From positions 1 through 64,000 of the forward strand of contig NZ_JNIY01000006.1 in assembly GCF_000701465.1 (NCBI RefSeq): a stretch of DNA of 64,000 nt, in the 5' to 3' direction. This document shows positions 17,332 through 25,106 of the stretch, piece by piece. Within the stretch, counting starts at the first letter, position 1, and every line of letters begins with the position of its first letter. Position numbers and translations under genes: made by a program. Under the pieces are notes generated by a model. That model saw only the letters and a list, made by a program, of their open reading frames with translations. It was not told the origin of the DNA and searched no databases. The stretch is from Paraoerskovia marina DSM 21750 (GTDB taxonomy: Bacteria > Actinomycetota > Actinomycetes > Actinomycetales > Cellulomonadaceae).

Positions 17332-19842
17332 CTACCGCGGTCTCCGGACGCGTCGACTCGGAACACCGTCGGCCGGGTCCTGCGGCCACGAGTGCTTCGG
17401 ATAGCGCCCACGGAGCTCGGCGCGCACCTGGGGGTAGGCGTTGGCCCAGAACGACCCGAGGTCGGCCGTCACCGCCGCGGGGCGTCCTGCCGGCGAGAGC
17501 AGATGGACCAGCACCGGCACGCGGCCGTCGGCGAGGCGAGGCGTCACCTGCCAGCCGAACGCCTCCTGCAGGCGCACCGCCAGGACGGGCTGATCACCGC
17601 TGTAGTCGACCCGCACGCGCGACCCGCTCGGCACCTCCAGGCGCTCCGGCGCGAGCTCGTCGAGGCGGGAGGCCTGCGGCCACGGCAGGAGCCGCCGGAC
17701 CGCCTGCACGGTGTCGATCCGGTCGACCCGTCCCCGCGACCCGTCGAGGTCGGCTCCGAGCCACCGGTCGACCTGCGCGATCAGCGCCTCGTCGGAGACG
17801 TCGGGCCACGGCTCGCCGAGGGCACCGTGCAGGAAGGCGAGCCGGTGGCGCAGCGCCGTGGCGGCGTCGCTCCACCGGAGGATGTCGAGCCCGTCCCGCC
17901 GCAGGCCCTCGGCGACGGCGTCACGCACCCGCTCGGGAGACGGACGGCTCACGACGCTCGCCCCGAGCGGGATCGCACCGAGTCTCGTCACGCGACGCGC
18001 CTCGACCCGGCCGTTCGCCCAGGTCACCTCGTCGTCCTCGTGCAGGAGTCCCTGGGAGGCCTCGAGGGCCGTCTCCTCGTCGATCGGTGCGGCCGACCTG
18101 ATCATCGCGTCGGTCCGACCGGGTGAGCGCTCGACGTCGGCGATCGCCAACCACGGCGCGCCCGTCAACGGCGAGCCGGGCGGGAGCACCGCTCCGGTGC
18201 CGGACGCCATGAGGTACGAGTCGCCTCGATCCCGCCGACGGGCCACGCGCCGGGGGTGGGCGAGCGCCGCGACGACACCGACCGCAAGGTCGTCGGACAT
18301 CGAGGACCTCGGGCCAGGATCCCGCGGTGCGGCTGCCCCGCCAGACCCAGGGCCGGGAACAGCACGGGCCAGACGACGCGACTGCTGCTCCCAGGGCCTC
18401 GACCCCGTCCCACCCCGACGCAGCCGCCGCAACGCCGCAGGCAGGTCGCCGTCGTTCACGCGGACGTCCTCCGAGAGGGCGGCGACGACGTCCGCCGCGC
18501 GCGAGACACCCACCACGTCGGCACCCGTGAGCAGCGCCCGCCCGAGGCGCGGGTCGAGCGGCAGGTCTGCTACCTGCCCGCCGAGCACGGTCGTCCGGTC
18601 GGCGTCGTCCAGCAGTGCAAGCTCGCGCAGGGTGGCCAGCGCGGACTCCAGCGCCGCGTCGGGCATCGGGTCGAGCAGCGCGAGTCCGTCGCCCCGCGGT
18701 GTCCCCCATCGCGCCAGCGTCAGGACGAAGCCGGTCAGGTCCGCGGTGCGGATCTCGGGCTCGGGGTGCTCCGCGCGCATCGCGTCGTCCGTGGACGACC
18801 AGCAGCGATAGACCGTCCCCGGCCCCTCCCGACCGGCGCGGCCCGCTCGCTGGATGCCGGACGCCTTGCTCGCCGAGACCGTCACGAGCCCCGCGAGCCC
18901 CCGGCGGTGATCCGTGCGCGGCTCGCGCGAGAGGCCCCCGTCGACCACCACACGGACGCCCGGCACCGTGAGCGAGCTTTCCGCCACGGCCGTCGAGACC
19001 ACCACGCGGCGGCGTGCGCCGGGCGTCAGGGCACGGTCCTGGTCCCCCGGCGGGAGGCGCCCGTGCAGGGCGAGCACGTCGAGACCGAGCCCACCCAGGC
19101 CCCGCAGCACCCGGTCGACCTCACGGGCGCCCGGCATGAACACCAGGACGTCACCCGTGGTCTCGTCGACCGCGCGCCGGACGACGTCGGCGACGTGGTC
19201 GCAGAACGCAGGGGCCACCCCACGGGCGTCCGTCGCCGGCGTGCGCGGCGGACACCAGACGGTGTCGACGGGATGGACGGTGCCCTCGACGTCGACCACA
19301 GAGGTCCCCGGCCCCAGGGCGGCAGCGGTACGTCCCGCCTCGACGGTCGCCGACATCGCGACGAGACCGAGGTCGGCCCGGAGGTTCTCCCTGACGTCGG
19401 AAAGCAGTGCGAGTGCCAGATCGCCGTCGAGATGCCGCTCGTGCACCTCGTCGAGGACGACCGTGTGGATGCCCGGCAGCTCAGGATCCCGCGCCAGGCG
19501 ACGCAGCAGCACCCCGGTGGTGACGAACTCCACCCGCGACGTGCGCGAGGTGCTCGACTCGCCGCGCACAGTGTGCCCGACGGTCCGGCCGAGCGGCTCG
19601 CCGAGCAACGAGGCGAGGCGGCGGGCGGCGGCACGCGCGGCGATGCGTCGGGGCTGGGTCACGAGCACGCGCCCTGGGTACCGTGCCGCCAGTGCGGGCG
19701 GGATCAACGTCGTCTTCCCGGTGCCCGGTGGAGCCTGGACCACCACCGACCCCGCCTCGGCGCGTCGCCCGACCACCCGGTCGAGAGCCGCGGCGACAGG
19801 GAGAGGCGGCGGATCTGCGAGAAGAGCGTCGATCGGGTCCAC
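17332..19842 (-). CDS. hrpB: ATP-dependent RNA helicase HrpB
   Basis: 836 residues from a GTG at 19842 (DPIDALLADPPPLP opening), a normal length for HrpB. DEAH-box motifs: Walker A VVVQAPPGTGKTTLIPPA (about 35-52), DEVH box in VVLDEVHERHLDG (about 129), motif III MSATVEA, and motif VI QRAGRAGREGPGTVYRCWS. The C-terminal HrpB domain covers the last 250 residues and ends in the typical HSWPQDPADGVPSRR. Homologues occur widely but their role in bacteria is poorly defined. No operon partner. It ends exactly where dinB ends on the other strand. Confidence 0.88.
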   Translation of the reverse strand: MDPIDALLADPPPLPVAAALDRVVGRRAEAGSVVVQAPPGTGKTTLIPPALAARYPGRVLVTQPRRIAARAAARRLASLLGEPLGRTVGHTVRGESSTSRTSRVEFVTTGVLLRRLARDPELPGIHTVVLDEVHERHLDGDLALALLSDVRENLRADLGLVAMSATVEAGRTAAALGPGTSVVDVEGTVHPVDTVWCPPRTPATDARGVAPAFCDHVADVVRRAVDETTGDVLVFMPGAREVDRVLRGLGGLGLDVLALHGRLPPGDQDRALTPGARRRVVVSTAVAESSLTVPGVRVVVDGGLSREPRTDHRRGLAGLVTVSASKASGIQRAGRAGREGPGTVYRCWSSTDDAMRAEHPEPEIRTADLTGFVLTLARWGTPRGDGLALLDPMPDAALESALATLRELALLDDADRTTVLGGQVADLPLDPRLGRALLTGADVVGVSRAADVVAALSEDVRVNDGDLPAALRRLRRGGTGSRPWEQQSRRLARAVPGPGSGGAAAPRDPGPRSSMSDDLAVGVVAALAHPRRVARRRDRGDSYLMASGTGAVLPPGSPLTGAPWLAIADVERSPGRTDAMIRSAAPIDEETALEASQGLLHEDDEVTWANGRVEARRVTRLGAIPLGASVVSRPSPERVRDAVAEGLRRDGLDILRWSDAATALRHRLAFLHGALGEPWPDVSDEALIAQVDRWLGADLDGSRGRVDRIDTVQAVRRLLPWPQASRLDELAPERLEVPSGSRVRVDYSGDQPVLAVRLQEAFGWQVTPRLADGRVPVLVHLLSPAGRPAAVTADLGSFWANAYPQVRAELRGRYPKHSWPQDPADGVPSRRVRRPR

Positions 19843-19888
19843 ACTGCGAGTGTGCCCGACGAGGCGGCCGTTCCGTGCACGGACCGCA

Positions 19889-19894
19889 TAGGGT
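19889..19894 (+). promoter_or_regulatory. Leaderless -10 element TAGGGT
   Basis: TAGGGT eight bases before the GTG at 19903, with no ribosome-binding site between. This decides the start of the small gene downstream. Confidence 0.5.
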
Positions 19895-19902
19895 TCTGTC
19901 TC

Positions 19903-20211
19903 GTGGAGAACTCCGAACCAGCCGACGAGATGCCCGGCCCGAGCGCGGTGAGCGCCGCGATGCGCCACGCGAAGGCCGCCGCGCGCTCCTCCCACGTCAC
20001 GGTGGGTCAGGCCACCCCCGACCGGACGGGTCACGTCGAGATCGAGTGCTCGTGCGGCATGGTGCTCACGAACGGGCCGGACTGGTCGGTCGACGAGCAC
20101 ATCCGCCTGCACCGGGCAGAGGCCCGCTATCTGGCCCTCAGCGCCGTGGCACCCGCAGGTATGCCCCGCCTGATCGACGTCGACGCGACCAGGCTGCCGC
20201 GCCTCGGCTGA
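19903..20211 (+). CDS. Small conserved-looking protein with a CxC motif
   Basis: 102 residues, function unknown. The N-terminal third is alanine-rich; the rest contains VTVGQATPDRTGHVEIECSC then GMVLTNGPDWSVDEHIRLHR, with a CSC pair and two histidines that could bind a metal. The GTG follows a TAGGGT -10 element by eight bases; an alternative ATG lies at 19930. It diverges from hrpB with about 60 bases between the starts. Coding character and promoter make it probably real. Confidence 0.6.
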   Translation: MENSEPADEMPGPSAVSAAMRHAKAAARSSHVTVGQATPDRTGHVEIECSCGMVLTNGPDWSVDEHIRLHRAEARYLALSAVAPAGMPRLIDVDATRLPRLG

Positions 20212-20235
20212 CGGCCGGCGAGGCCGGTCGGCGTC

Positions 20236-20460
20236 CTACAGCTCGTCGGGGTCGTCCCACGAGACGGCGGGCCATCCGCGCGCCGGCTGTGTCCGGCTCG
20301 CGCCGCCCAGGGACTGGGGTGCGCGCGAGGGGTCGCCCCCCTCGAGGACGGCGCTCGGCTCGGTGTGACGGGAGCGCCGGTACGGCGACAGACGTGCCTG
20401 GGCGACGTCCGAGGTGTTCGGGTCGTCGCGACGGAAGGATGAACCTGGGTGCGAGCTCAT
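20236..20460 (-). CDS. Small hypothetical protein
   Basis: 74 residues, polar and proline-rich, with no membrane segment or known domain. The body (DDPNTSDVAQARLSPYRRSR, then VLEGGDPSRAPQSLGG and WPAVSWDDPDEL) resembles a short actinobacterial protein I believe is conserved, though I cannot verify it. It diverges from the PPK2 gene and probably shares the 130-base intergenic region with it. Confidence 0.5.
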   Translation of the reverse strand: MSSHPGSSFRRDDPNTSDVAQARLSPYRRSRHTEPSAVLEGGDPSRAPQSLGGASRTQPARGWPAVSWDDPDEL

Positions 20461-20592
20461 GGCTCCTGCCTATCAGGTCGACCGCCCGATCGCATCGTGT
20501 CGCACGCGACGTGTCCGAGTTCTTCACACGGCGACCGCAACGCCAATGCGCACGAATCTGCGCGATCCGGGCAGAGGTGGCACGATCTGGAG

Positions 20593-21453
20593 ATGAACAA
20601 CCCGCCCACGAGCCACTTCTCCGTCCCGCCGACCGAGGCTTTGCGGGTAGACGCCGGTTTCGACCTCTCTACCCTCGATCCCGGTGCCACGCCAGGGTGG
20701 CATCACGGGCGCAAGGCCGCCGAGAAGTCGATGGCACGCCGCGGGAGAGACCTGTCCGACCTGCAGGAGAGGCTCTTCGCCCACGGGCGCACGGGTGGCG
20801 AGAGGTCGGTCCTGCTGGTGCTCCAGGGGATGGACACCGCCGGCAAGGGCGGCATCGTCCGCCACGTGATCGGCATGGTCGACCCCCAGGGCGTCGACCA
20901 CGCGGCCTTCGCGGCACCGACCGCCGAGGAGCTGGCCCACGACTTCCTGTGGCGGATCCGACGTCGCACACCCCGTCCCGGGATGCTCGGGGTCTTCGAC
21001 AGGTCCCACTACGAGGACGTCCTGATCGCGCGCGTCGACGACCTGGTGCCCCGCGCCACCTGGGAGGCCCGCTACGACCAGATCAACGAGTTCGAGGCCG
21101 AGCTCGCGGCGTCGGGCACGACGATCGTCAAGGTGGCGATGTTCGTCTCGCTGGACGAGCAGAAGGAGCGGCTGCGCAAGCGGCTCGAGCGGCCCGACAA
21201 GCACTGGAAGTACGACCCGAGCGACCTGGCCGGCCGGGCTCAGTGGCCCGCGTACCAGGAGGCGTACCAGGCTGTGCTCGACCGGACGAGCACCGCGGCG
21301 GCGCCGTGGTACGTCGTCCCCGCCGACCACAAGTGGTACTCACGCCTCGTGGTCACCGAGCTCGTCCTCGACGCGTTCCGCTCTCTCGACCTGGACTGGC
21401 CCACGGCCTCGTACGACGTCGCGGAACAGCTCGCCCTGCTGGAACGCTCGTAG
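20593..21453 (+). CDS. Polyphosphate kinase 2 family protein
   Basis: 286 residues of the PPK2 P-loop kinase family. Walker A is GMDTAGKGG (79-87), Walker B is FDRSHYEDVLIARV, and the lid arginines lie in RLERPDKHWKYDPSD. Single-domain PPK2 enzymes transfer phosphate between polyphosphate and nucleotides; the substrate (NDP or NMP) cannot be told from sequence by eye. I start at the ATG at 20593, which begins the family homology; in-frame upstream sequence is not coding-like. Its stop is directly adjacent to the stop of zapE on the opposite strand. Confidence 0.85.
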   Translation: MNNPPTSHFSVPPTEALRVDAGFDLSTLDPGATPGWHHGRKAAEKSMARRGRDLSDLQERLFAHGRTGGERSVLLVLQGMDTAGKGGIVRHVIGMVDPQGVDHAAFAAPTAEELAHDFLWRIRRRTPRPGMLGVFDRSHYEDVLIARVDDLVPRATWEARYDQINEFEAELAASGTTIVKVAMFVSLDEQKERLRKRLERPDKHWKYDPSDLAGRAQWPAYQEAYQAVLDRTSTAAAPWYVVPADHKWYSRLVVTELVLDAFRSLDLDWPTASYDVAEQLALLERS

Positions 21454-22530
21454 TCAGCGCCGTACGGACCCGCCGCCCTCGGCGACGCCCCGGCCGTCCT
21501 CCGCCAGCGACCCGAGCCGCGACAGCGCGCGGTAGTACTTCTTGCGGTATCCGCCGCGCAGCATCGCGTCCGTGAAGAGGCCGTGCTCGCCGGCGCCGCC
21601 GAGCAGGACCGGCACGTCCCGGTCGTAGAGCCGGTCGACCAGCACGACGAGCCGGAGCGCGGCCGCCTGCTCGGTGACCGGGCCGACGTCGGTGAGCCCG
21701 ACCACGCTGACGCCGTCGAGCATCGCGCCGTACCGGCTGGGGTGCACCTCGCGCAGGTGGTCGACGAGCGCCGAGAAGTCGTCGAGCGTCGCACCGGCGG
21801 TCTCCTCGACCACCGCGCGGATCGTCTCCGCGTCCAGCGGCTCGGCGTCCGTCACGACGGAACGGTGACGGTAGTCCTCACCGTCGACGCGCATGACCTC
21901 GAACCGTTCGGCCATCGCCTGGATCTCCCGCAGGAAGTCCTCGGCGGCGAAGCGCCCCTCCCCGAGCGCGTCGGGCAGGGTGTTCGACGTCGCGGCGAGG
22001 GCGACGCCCCGGTCCCCGAGCTCGCGCAGCAGCCGGGACATCAGCACCGTGTCGCCGGGGTCGTCGAGCTCGAACTCGTCGATGCAGACGAGCCGCTTCT
22101 CCGCGAGCGCCTCGACCGTCGGGAGGAACCCCAGCGCCCCGACGAGGTTGGTGTACTCCACGAACGTCCCGTAGGCCGCGCGCTCCACCCCGACGGCGTG
22201 CGCCAGGGAGGTGAGCAGGTGGGTCTTGCCGACACCGAACCCTCCGTCCAGGTAGACGGCGGGCGCCGGGCGGCGCCGGCGGAAGAGCCCGCCGCCGCGC
22301 GGACGGCGAAGCTCGGCGGCGACCTCCTCCAGCCGCTCGACGGCGGCCCTCTGGCTCGGGTATGCCTCGTCGGCACGGTAGGTGGCGAACCGCGCGTCCT
22401 GGAAGTGGCGCGGAGGTACGAGGTCGGCGAGCAGACGTCGGGCGTCGGCCGCCGGTCGTACCGCGGTCAGGGACCGCGGTGCCGTGGTGCCGGTCGCGGT
22501 CGGCTCGGAGGTGGGGTCGGCGCTTGTCAC
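21454..22530 (-). CDS. zapE: Cell division protein ZapE / AFG1-like ATPase
   Basis: 358 residues. Walker A VYLDGGFGVGKTHLLTSLAH and Walker B RLVCIDEFELDDPGDT mark the AFG1/ZapE AAA-type ATPase family. Also present are FVEYTNLVGALGF before the Walker B and the C-terminal RLYDRDVPVLLGG block followed by RKKYYRALSRL. In proteobacteria ZapE acts at the FtsZ ring; AFG1 is its mitochondrial counterpart. The actinobacterial role is inferred. The GTG at 22530 follows a TACGCT hexamer by eight bases, suggesting leaderless expression. Confidence 0.82.
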   Translation of the reverse strand: MTSADPTSEPTATGTTAPRSLTAVRPAADARRLLADLVPPRHFQDARFATYRADEAYPSQRAAVERLEEVAAELRRPRGGGLFRRRRPAPAVYLDGGFGVGKTHLLTSLAHAVGVERAAYGTFVEYTNLVGALGFLPTVEALAEKRLVCIDEFELDDPGDTVLMSRLLRELGDRGVALAATSNTLPDALGEGRFAAEDFLREIQAMAERFEVMRVDGEDYRHRSVVTDAEPLDAETIRAVVEETAGATLDDFSALVDHLREVHPSRYGAMLDGVSVVGLTDVGPVTEQAAALRLVVLVDRLYDRDVPVLLGGAGEHGLFTDAMLRGGYRKKYYRALSRLGSLAEDGRGVAEGGGSVRR

Positions 22531-22538
22531 GACGCACG

Positions 22539-22544
22539 AGCGTA
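22539..22544 (-). promoter_or_regulatory. Leaderless -10 element of zapE
   Basis: TACGCT on the minus strand, eight bases before the GTG at 22530, with no ribosome-binding site between. Confidence 0.4.
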
Positions 22545-22563
22545 CGCTCCCCGGCCGTGGGAT

Positions 22564-23223
22564 TCAGCCGACGTCGACCCTGCGGACGTCCGGTCCGTCG
22601 TCGAGCGCGTCGCGGACGGCCTCGGCGACGGCGTCGAGAGCGACCTCTGCCTCGGGGTCCCGGTTGCGGTCGTCGCCCGCGATCGCCCGCTCCACGACGA
22701 CCTCGCGGAACCGGACTCCCGTCGACTCGGCCCGCAGCACCTCGACGAGCATGTGCAGGGCGGCCCCGGTGACGCTGACCGGGCCCGAGCCCGCCATCGG
22801 GACGTGGGACGCGGCGCCGTTGAGGACGACGTAGCCCGCGCCCGGGGGCAGGTGTGGCACCAGATGCTGGACGGACGTCAGGTGGGATGTGAGATGACTC
22901 TCGAGAAATCCGTCCCAGACGTCACGGGACAGGTCTTCGAGCCGGTCCCCGATCCACCACCCGCCGACGGAGGCGACCACACCGTGCAGCGTGTGCTGCG
23001 CGGTGAGCTCGCGCATCGCCCTCTCGGGCTGGCCGGACGAGCGGTCGTCGAACGCCCTGACGTCCACCACCTGGGCTCCGGCCTCTTCCAGGCGCGCGAG
23101 CGCGGCGGCGTCCCGGCCGCACGCGAGAACCGCCCAGCCCCGGTCGAGGAACCATCGGGTCAGCCGGCTCCCGACGTATCCGGTCGCACCGACGACGACC
23201 ACCGCGGGCGCTTCGCTCGACAT
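22564..23223 (-). CDS. SDR-family protein lacking the usual catalytic Tyr-Lys
   Basis: About 219 residues from the ATG at 23223. The Rossmann signature VVVVGATGYVGSRLTRWFLD starts at residue 5, so NAD(P) binding is likely. The classical active site YxxxK is not visible: where it should lie, after VLNGAASHVPMAGSGPV, the sequence is SVTGAALHMLVEVLRAES. The protein may therefore bind a nucleotide without classical oxidoreductase chemistry, or belong to an atypical group. It stands alone and diverges from the 23280 gene with 56 bases between starts. Substrate unknown. Confidence 0.7.
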   Translation of the reverse strand: MSSEAPAVVVVGATGYVGSRLTRWFLDRGWAVLACGRDAAALARLEEAGAQVVDVRAFDDRSSGQPERAMRELTAQHTLHGVVASVGGWWIGDRLEDLSRDVWDGFLESHLTSHLTSVQHLVPHLPPGAGYVVLNGAASHVPMAGSGPVSVTGAALHMLVEVLRAESTGVRFREVVVERAIAGDDRNRDPEAEVALDAVAEAVRDALDDGPDVRRVDVG

Positions 23224-23267
23224 GGCCCCACCGTACCGACCGCACGGACAGGCGTGCGCGTCGGGCA

Positions 23268-23273
23268 TATCCT
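23268..23273 (+). promoter_or_regulatory. Leaderless -10 element TATCCT
   Basis: TATCCT six bases before the GTG at 23280; the gap contains no Shine-Dalgarno sequence. Confidence 0.5.
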
Positions 23274-23279
23274 CGTCAG

Positions 23280-23765
23280 GTGACCGATACGATCCTCGTC
23301 CTGTCCGAAGCCGCCCTCGCCGAGTCCGACGTCCAGAACCTGCTGTCGCTCTACGCGGACCGCGACGTCCACTTCCGTCTCCTGGTCCCCGCCGACACCT
23401 CGCACGACCCGGTGACCTCGTTCATCGACTATCTCAGCCTCGGGTACCTGCAGGAGGCCTGGGCAGCGGTGACCGGCCAGGAGCCGGACCCGGACGAGGC
23501 GCGCAAGACCGCCGACGAGCAGCTCGCGGAGAGCCTGGCCGCCTTCACCGGCGCCGGGGCGGACGCGAGCGGGCGTGTGACCGACGACGACCCGCTGCCG
23601 AGCGTCGCGACCGCGGTCGCCGACCACGACGCGAGCGAGATCGCGGTGTTCACCTACCCGCACGCCGTCGAGGACACCTTCCACACCGACTGGGCCTCGA
23701 AGGCTCGTGCCGCCTTCGACGTCCCGGTCCTGCACGTGTACCTCGGGACGAGCGAGCTCGGGTAG
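23280..23765 (+). CDS. Hypothetical protein, USP-like alpha/beta
   Basis: 161 residues, acidic, no membrane segments. A beta-alpha beginning (DTILVLSEAALAESDVQNLL, then HFRLLVPADTSHD) and an end of the form ASEIAVFTYPHAVEDTFHTDW with FDVPVLHVYLG give a Rossmann-like or [26 protein letters not shown] outline, but the USP G-2xG-9x-G(S/T) motif is absent. No function proposed. The GTG start is supported by a -10 element six bases upstream. Followed by a bidirectional terminator. Confidence 0.65.
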   Translation: MTDTILVLSEAALAESDVQNLLSLYADRDVHFRLLVPADTSHDPVTSFIDYLSLGYLQEAWAAVTGQEPDPDEARKTADEQLAESLAAFTGAGADASGRVTDDDPLPSVATAVADHDASEIAVFTYPHAVEDTFHTDWASKARAAFDVPVLHVYLGTSELG

Positions 23766-23769
23766 CAGA

Positions 23770-23808
23770 ACGGCCGCGGACCGGGACCCTGTCCCCGTCC
23801 GCGGCCGT
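23770..23808. terminator. Bidirectional terminator hairpin
   Basis: ACGGCCGCGGAC pairs with GTCCGCGGCCGT around a 15-base loop. It lies between two convergent genes and can serve both. Confidence 0.75.
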
Positions 23809-23831
23809 CGCCGCACCACCCGTCGTCGGAC

Positions 23832-25106
23832 TCAGACGTCGGTCGACACCGGCTCGGGGTAGTACCGGGCGTACTTGCGCCGATAGTTCTGCGTCACGGC
23901 CTCGACGACGAACCGCCTCTTGATGCCGGAGTCCGCCCCGTACTTCAGCGGGTTCACGACGTCGCCCCGCTTCTTGACGGCGTGCACCCGCGCTGCCAAT
24001 GCCTCGTCCACGAGGTACTTGCGCAGCAGGCCGTAGGGCACGACGGAGTAGAGCACCTCACGGTCGGGCGTGCTGAGCTCACCGGACTCGCCGAGGACGC
24101 AGTCGTCGACGATCGCCTCGGCGATGTTCGCCCCGGCGCCGGTGACGTAGTAGTTGTTCCGCCCGACACGAGGGTTCATCTCGAAGTAGACGCGCTCGCC
24201 GTTGCGAGGGTCCACCTTGTAGTCGAAGTTCGCGAACCCCACGTACCCCGCCTCGTCGAGGAACCGCTGCGCGGTGTCCATCGCGTCCCGGTCCTCCTCG
24301 ACGAGGATGGCGGCCGGGATGCCGAGCGTGCCGGGCGTGTGCTCCTCGAGGAGCACCTGACCGGTCGCGAGCAGCGTGATCTTTCCCGACCGGTCCCGAT
24401 ACGCGGTCAGGGACCGCATCTGGGTCTCGTCCCCCGGGATGAAGTCCTGCAGCAGGAACGTCCCGGTGTACCCCGCGTCGACAAGGTGTCCGAGAAGCTC
24501 GTCCAGCTCGGCACGCGAGCCGATGTGGTGGATCTTCTTCTTGCCCGGGAAGTCGACGAAGTAGTAGTCCGCCGAGGACGACGGCTTGCCGATCAACGGG
24601 TAGGAGAGGTCGACCGGGAACGAACCCACGGCGTCCCTGCCCCCGGCGGCGACCAGAGCCGGGACGTCCACGGCGACCGTGCGCGGCGTCGCGATGCCCA
24701 GACGGTCGCAGATCTCGGCGAACCCCTCCTTCGTCGAGACCCGCTCGAGCACGTCGAGCGAGCAGTAGGGCAGCCGGTACCCGGCGCCCTCCAGCCGCTC
24801 GCGGTGCTCGATGACGGTGCGCACGTACCAGTCCGCGTTCGTCAGGAGGACGAGGGTGCGCCCGGGGTTCTGCGCGGCGACGCGCTCGAGGGCCGCGACC
24901 ATCCGCTCCGGCTCGTCCACGCGTGGTTCGACCACCACGGAGACGAACGAGGAGTCGGCCATCGCCCGGGTCGCCACGGCCGAGACGACGACGGCGTCGC
25001 AGCCGTAGCGCTCGTGGAACGCCCGCAGCATCGCGTAGGCACCGATGTCTCCGCCGACCGCGACGGGCAGCAGGGTCTCCGTCACGGCGGCTGAGGGCCG
25101 GCTCAC
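23832..25106 (-). CDS. ATP-grasp carboxylate-amine ligase, candidate peptidoglycan D-amino-acid ligase
   Basis: 424 residues from a GTG that overlaps the gnd stop (GTGA). After an N-terminal Rossmann-like part (LLPVAVGGDIGAYAMLRAFH), ATP-grasp features follow: YPLIGKPSSSADYYFVDFPG, LLQDFIPGDETQMRSLTAYR, and the metal-binding VGFANFDYKVDPRNGERVYF with EMNPRVGRNNYYVTG. It resembles the carboxylate-amine/D-aspartate ligase group that adds a D-amino acid to the peptidoglycan precursor. Cellulomonadaceae commonly have L-Orn-D-Asp or D-Glu bridges, so such a role fits the inferred host. Substrate is inference. Coupling to gnd is unusual. Confidence 0.72.
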   Translation of the reverse strand: MSRPSAAVTETLLPVAVGGDIGAYAMLRAFHERYGCDAVVVSAVATRAMADSSFVSVVVEPRVDEPERMVAALERVAAQNPGRTLVLLTNADWYVRTVIEHRERLEGAGYRLPYCSLDVLERVSTKEGFAEICDRLGIATPRTVAVDVPALVAAGGRDAVGSFPVDLSYPLIGKPSSSADYYFVDFPGKKKIHHIGSRAELDELLGHLVDAGYTGTFLLQDFIPGDETQMRSLTAYRDRSGKITLLATGQVLLEEHTPGTLGIPAAILVEEDRDAMDTAQRFLDEAGYVGFANFDYKVDPRNGERVYFEMNPRVGRNNYYVTGAGANIAEAIVDDCVLGESGELSTPDREVLYSVVPYGLLRKYLVDEALAARVHAVKKRGDVVNPLKYGADSGIKRRFVVEAVTQNYRRKYARYYPEPVSTDV

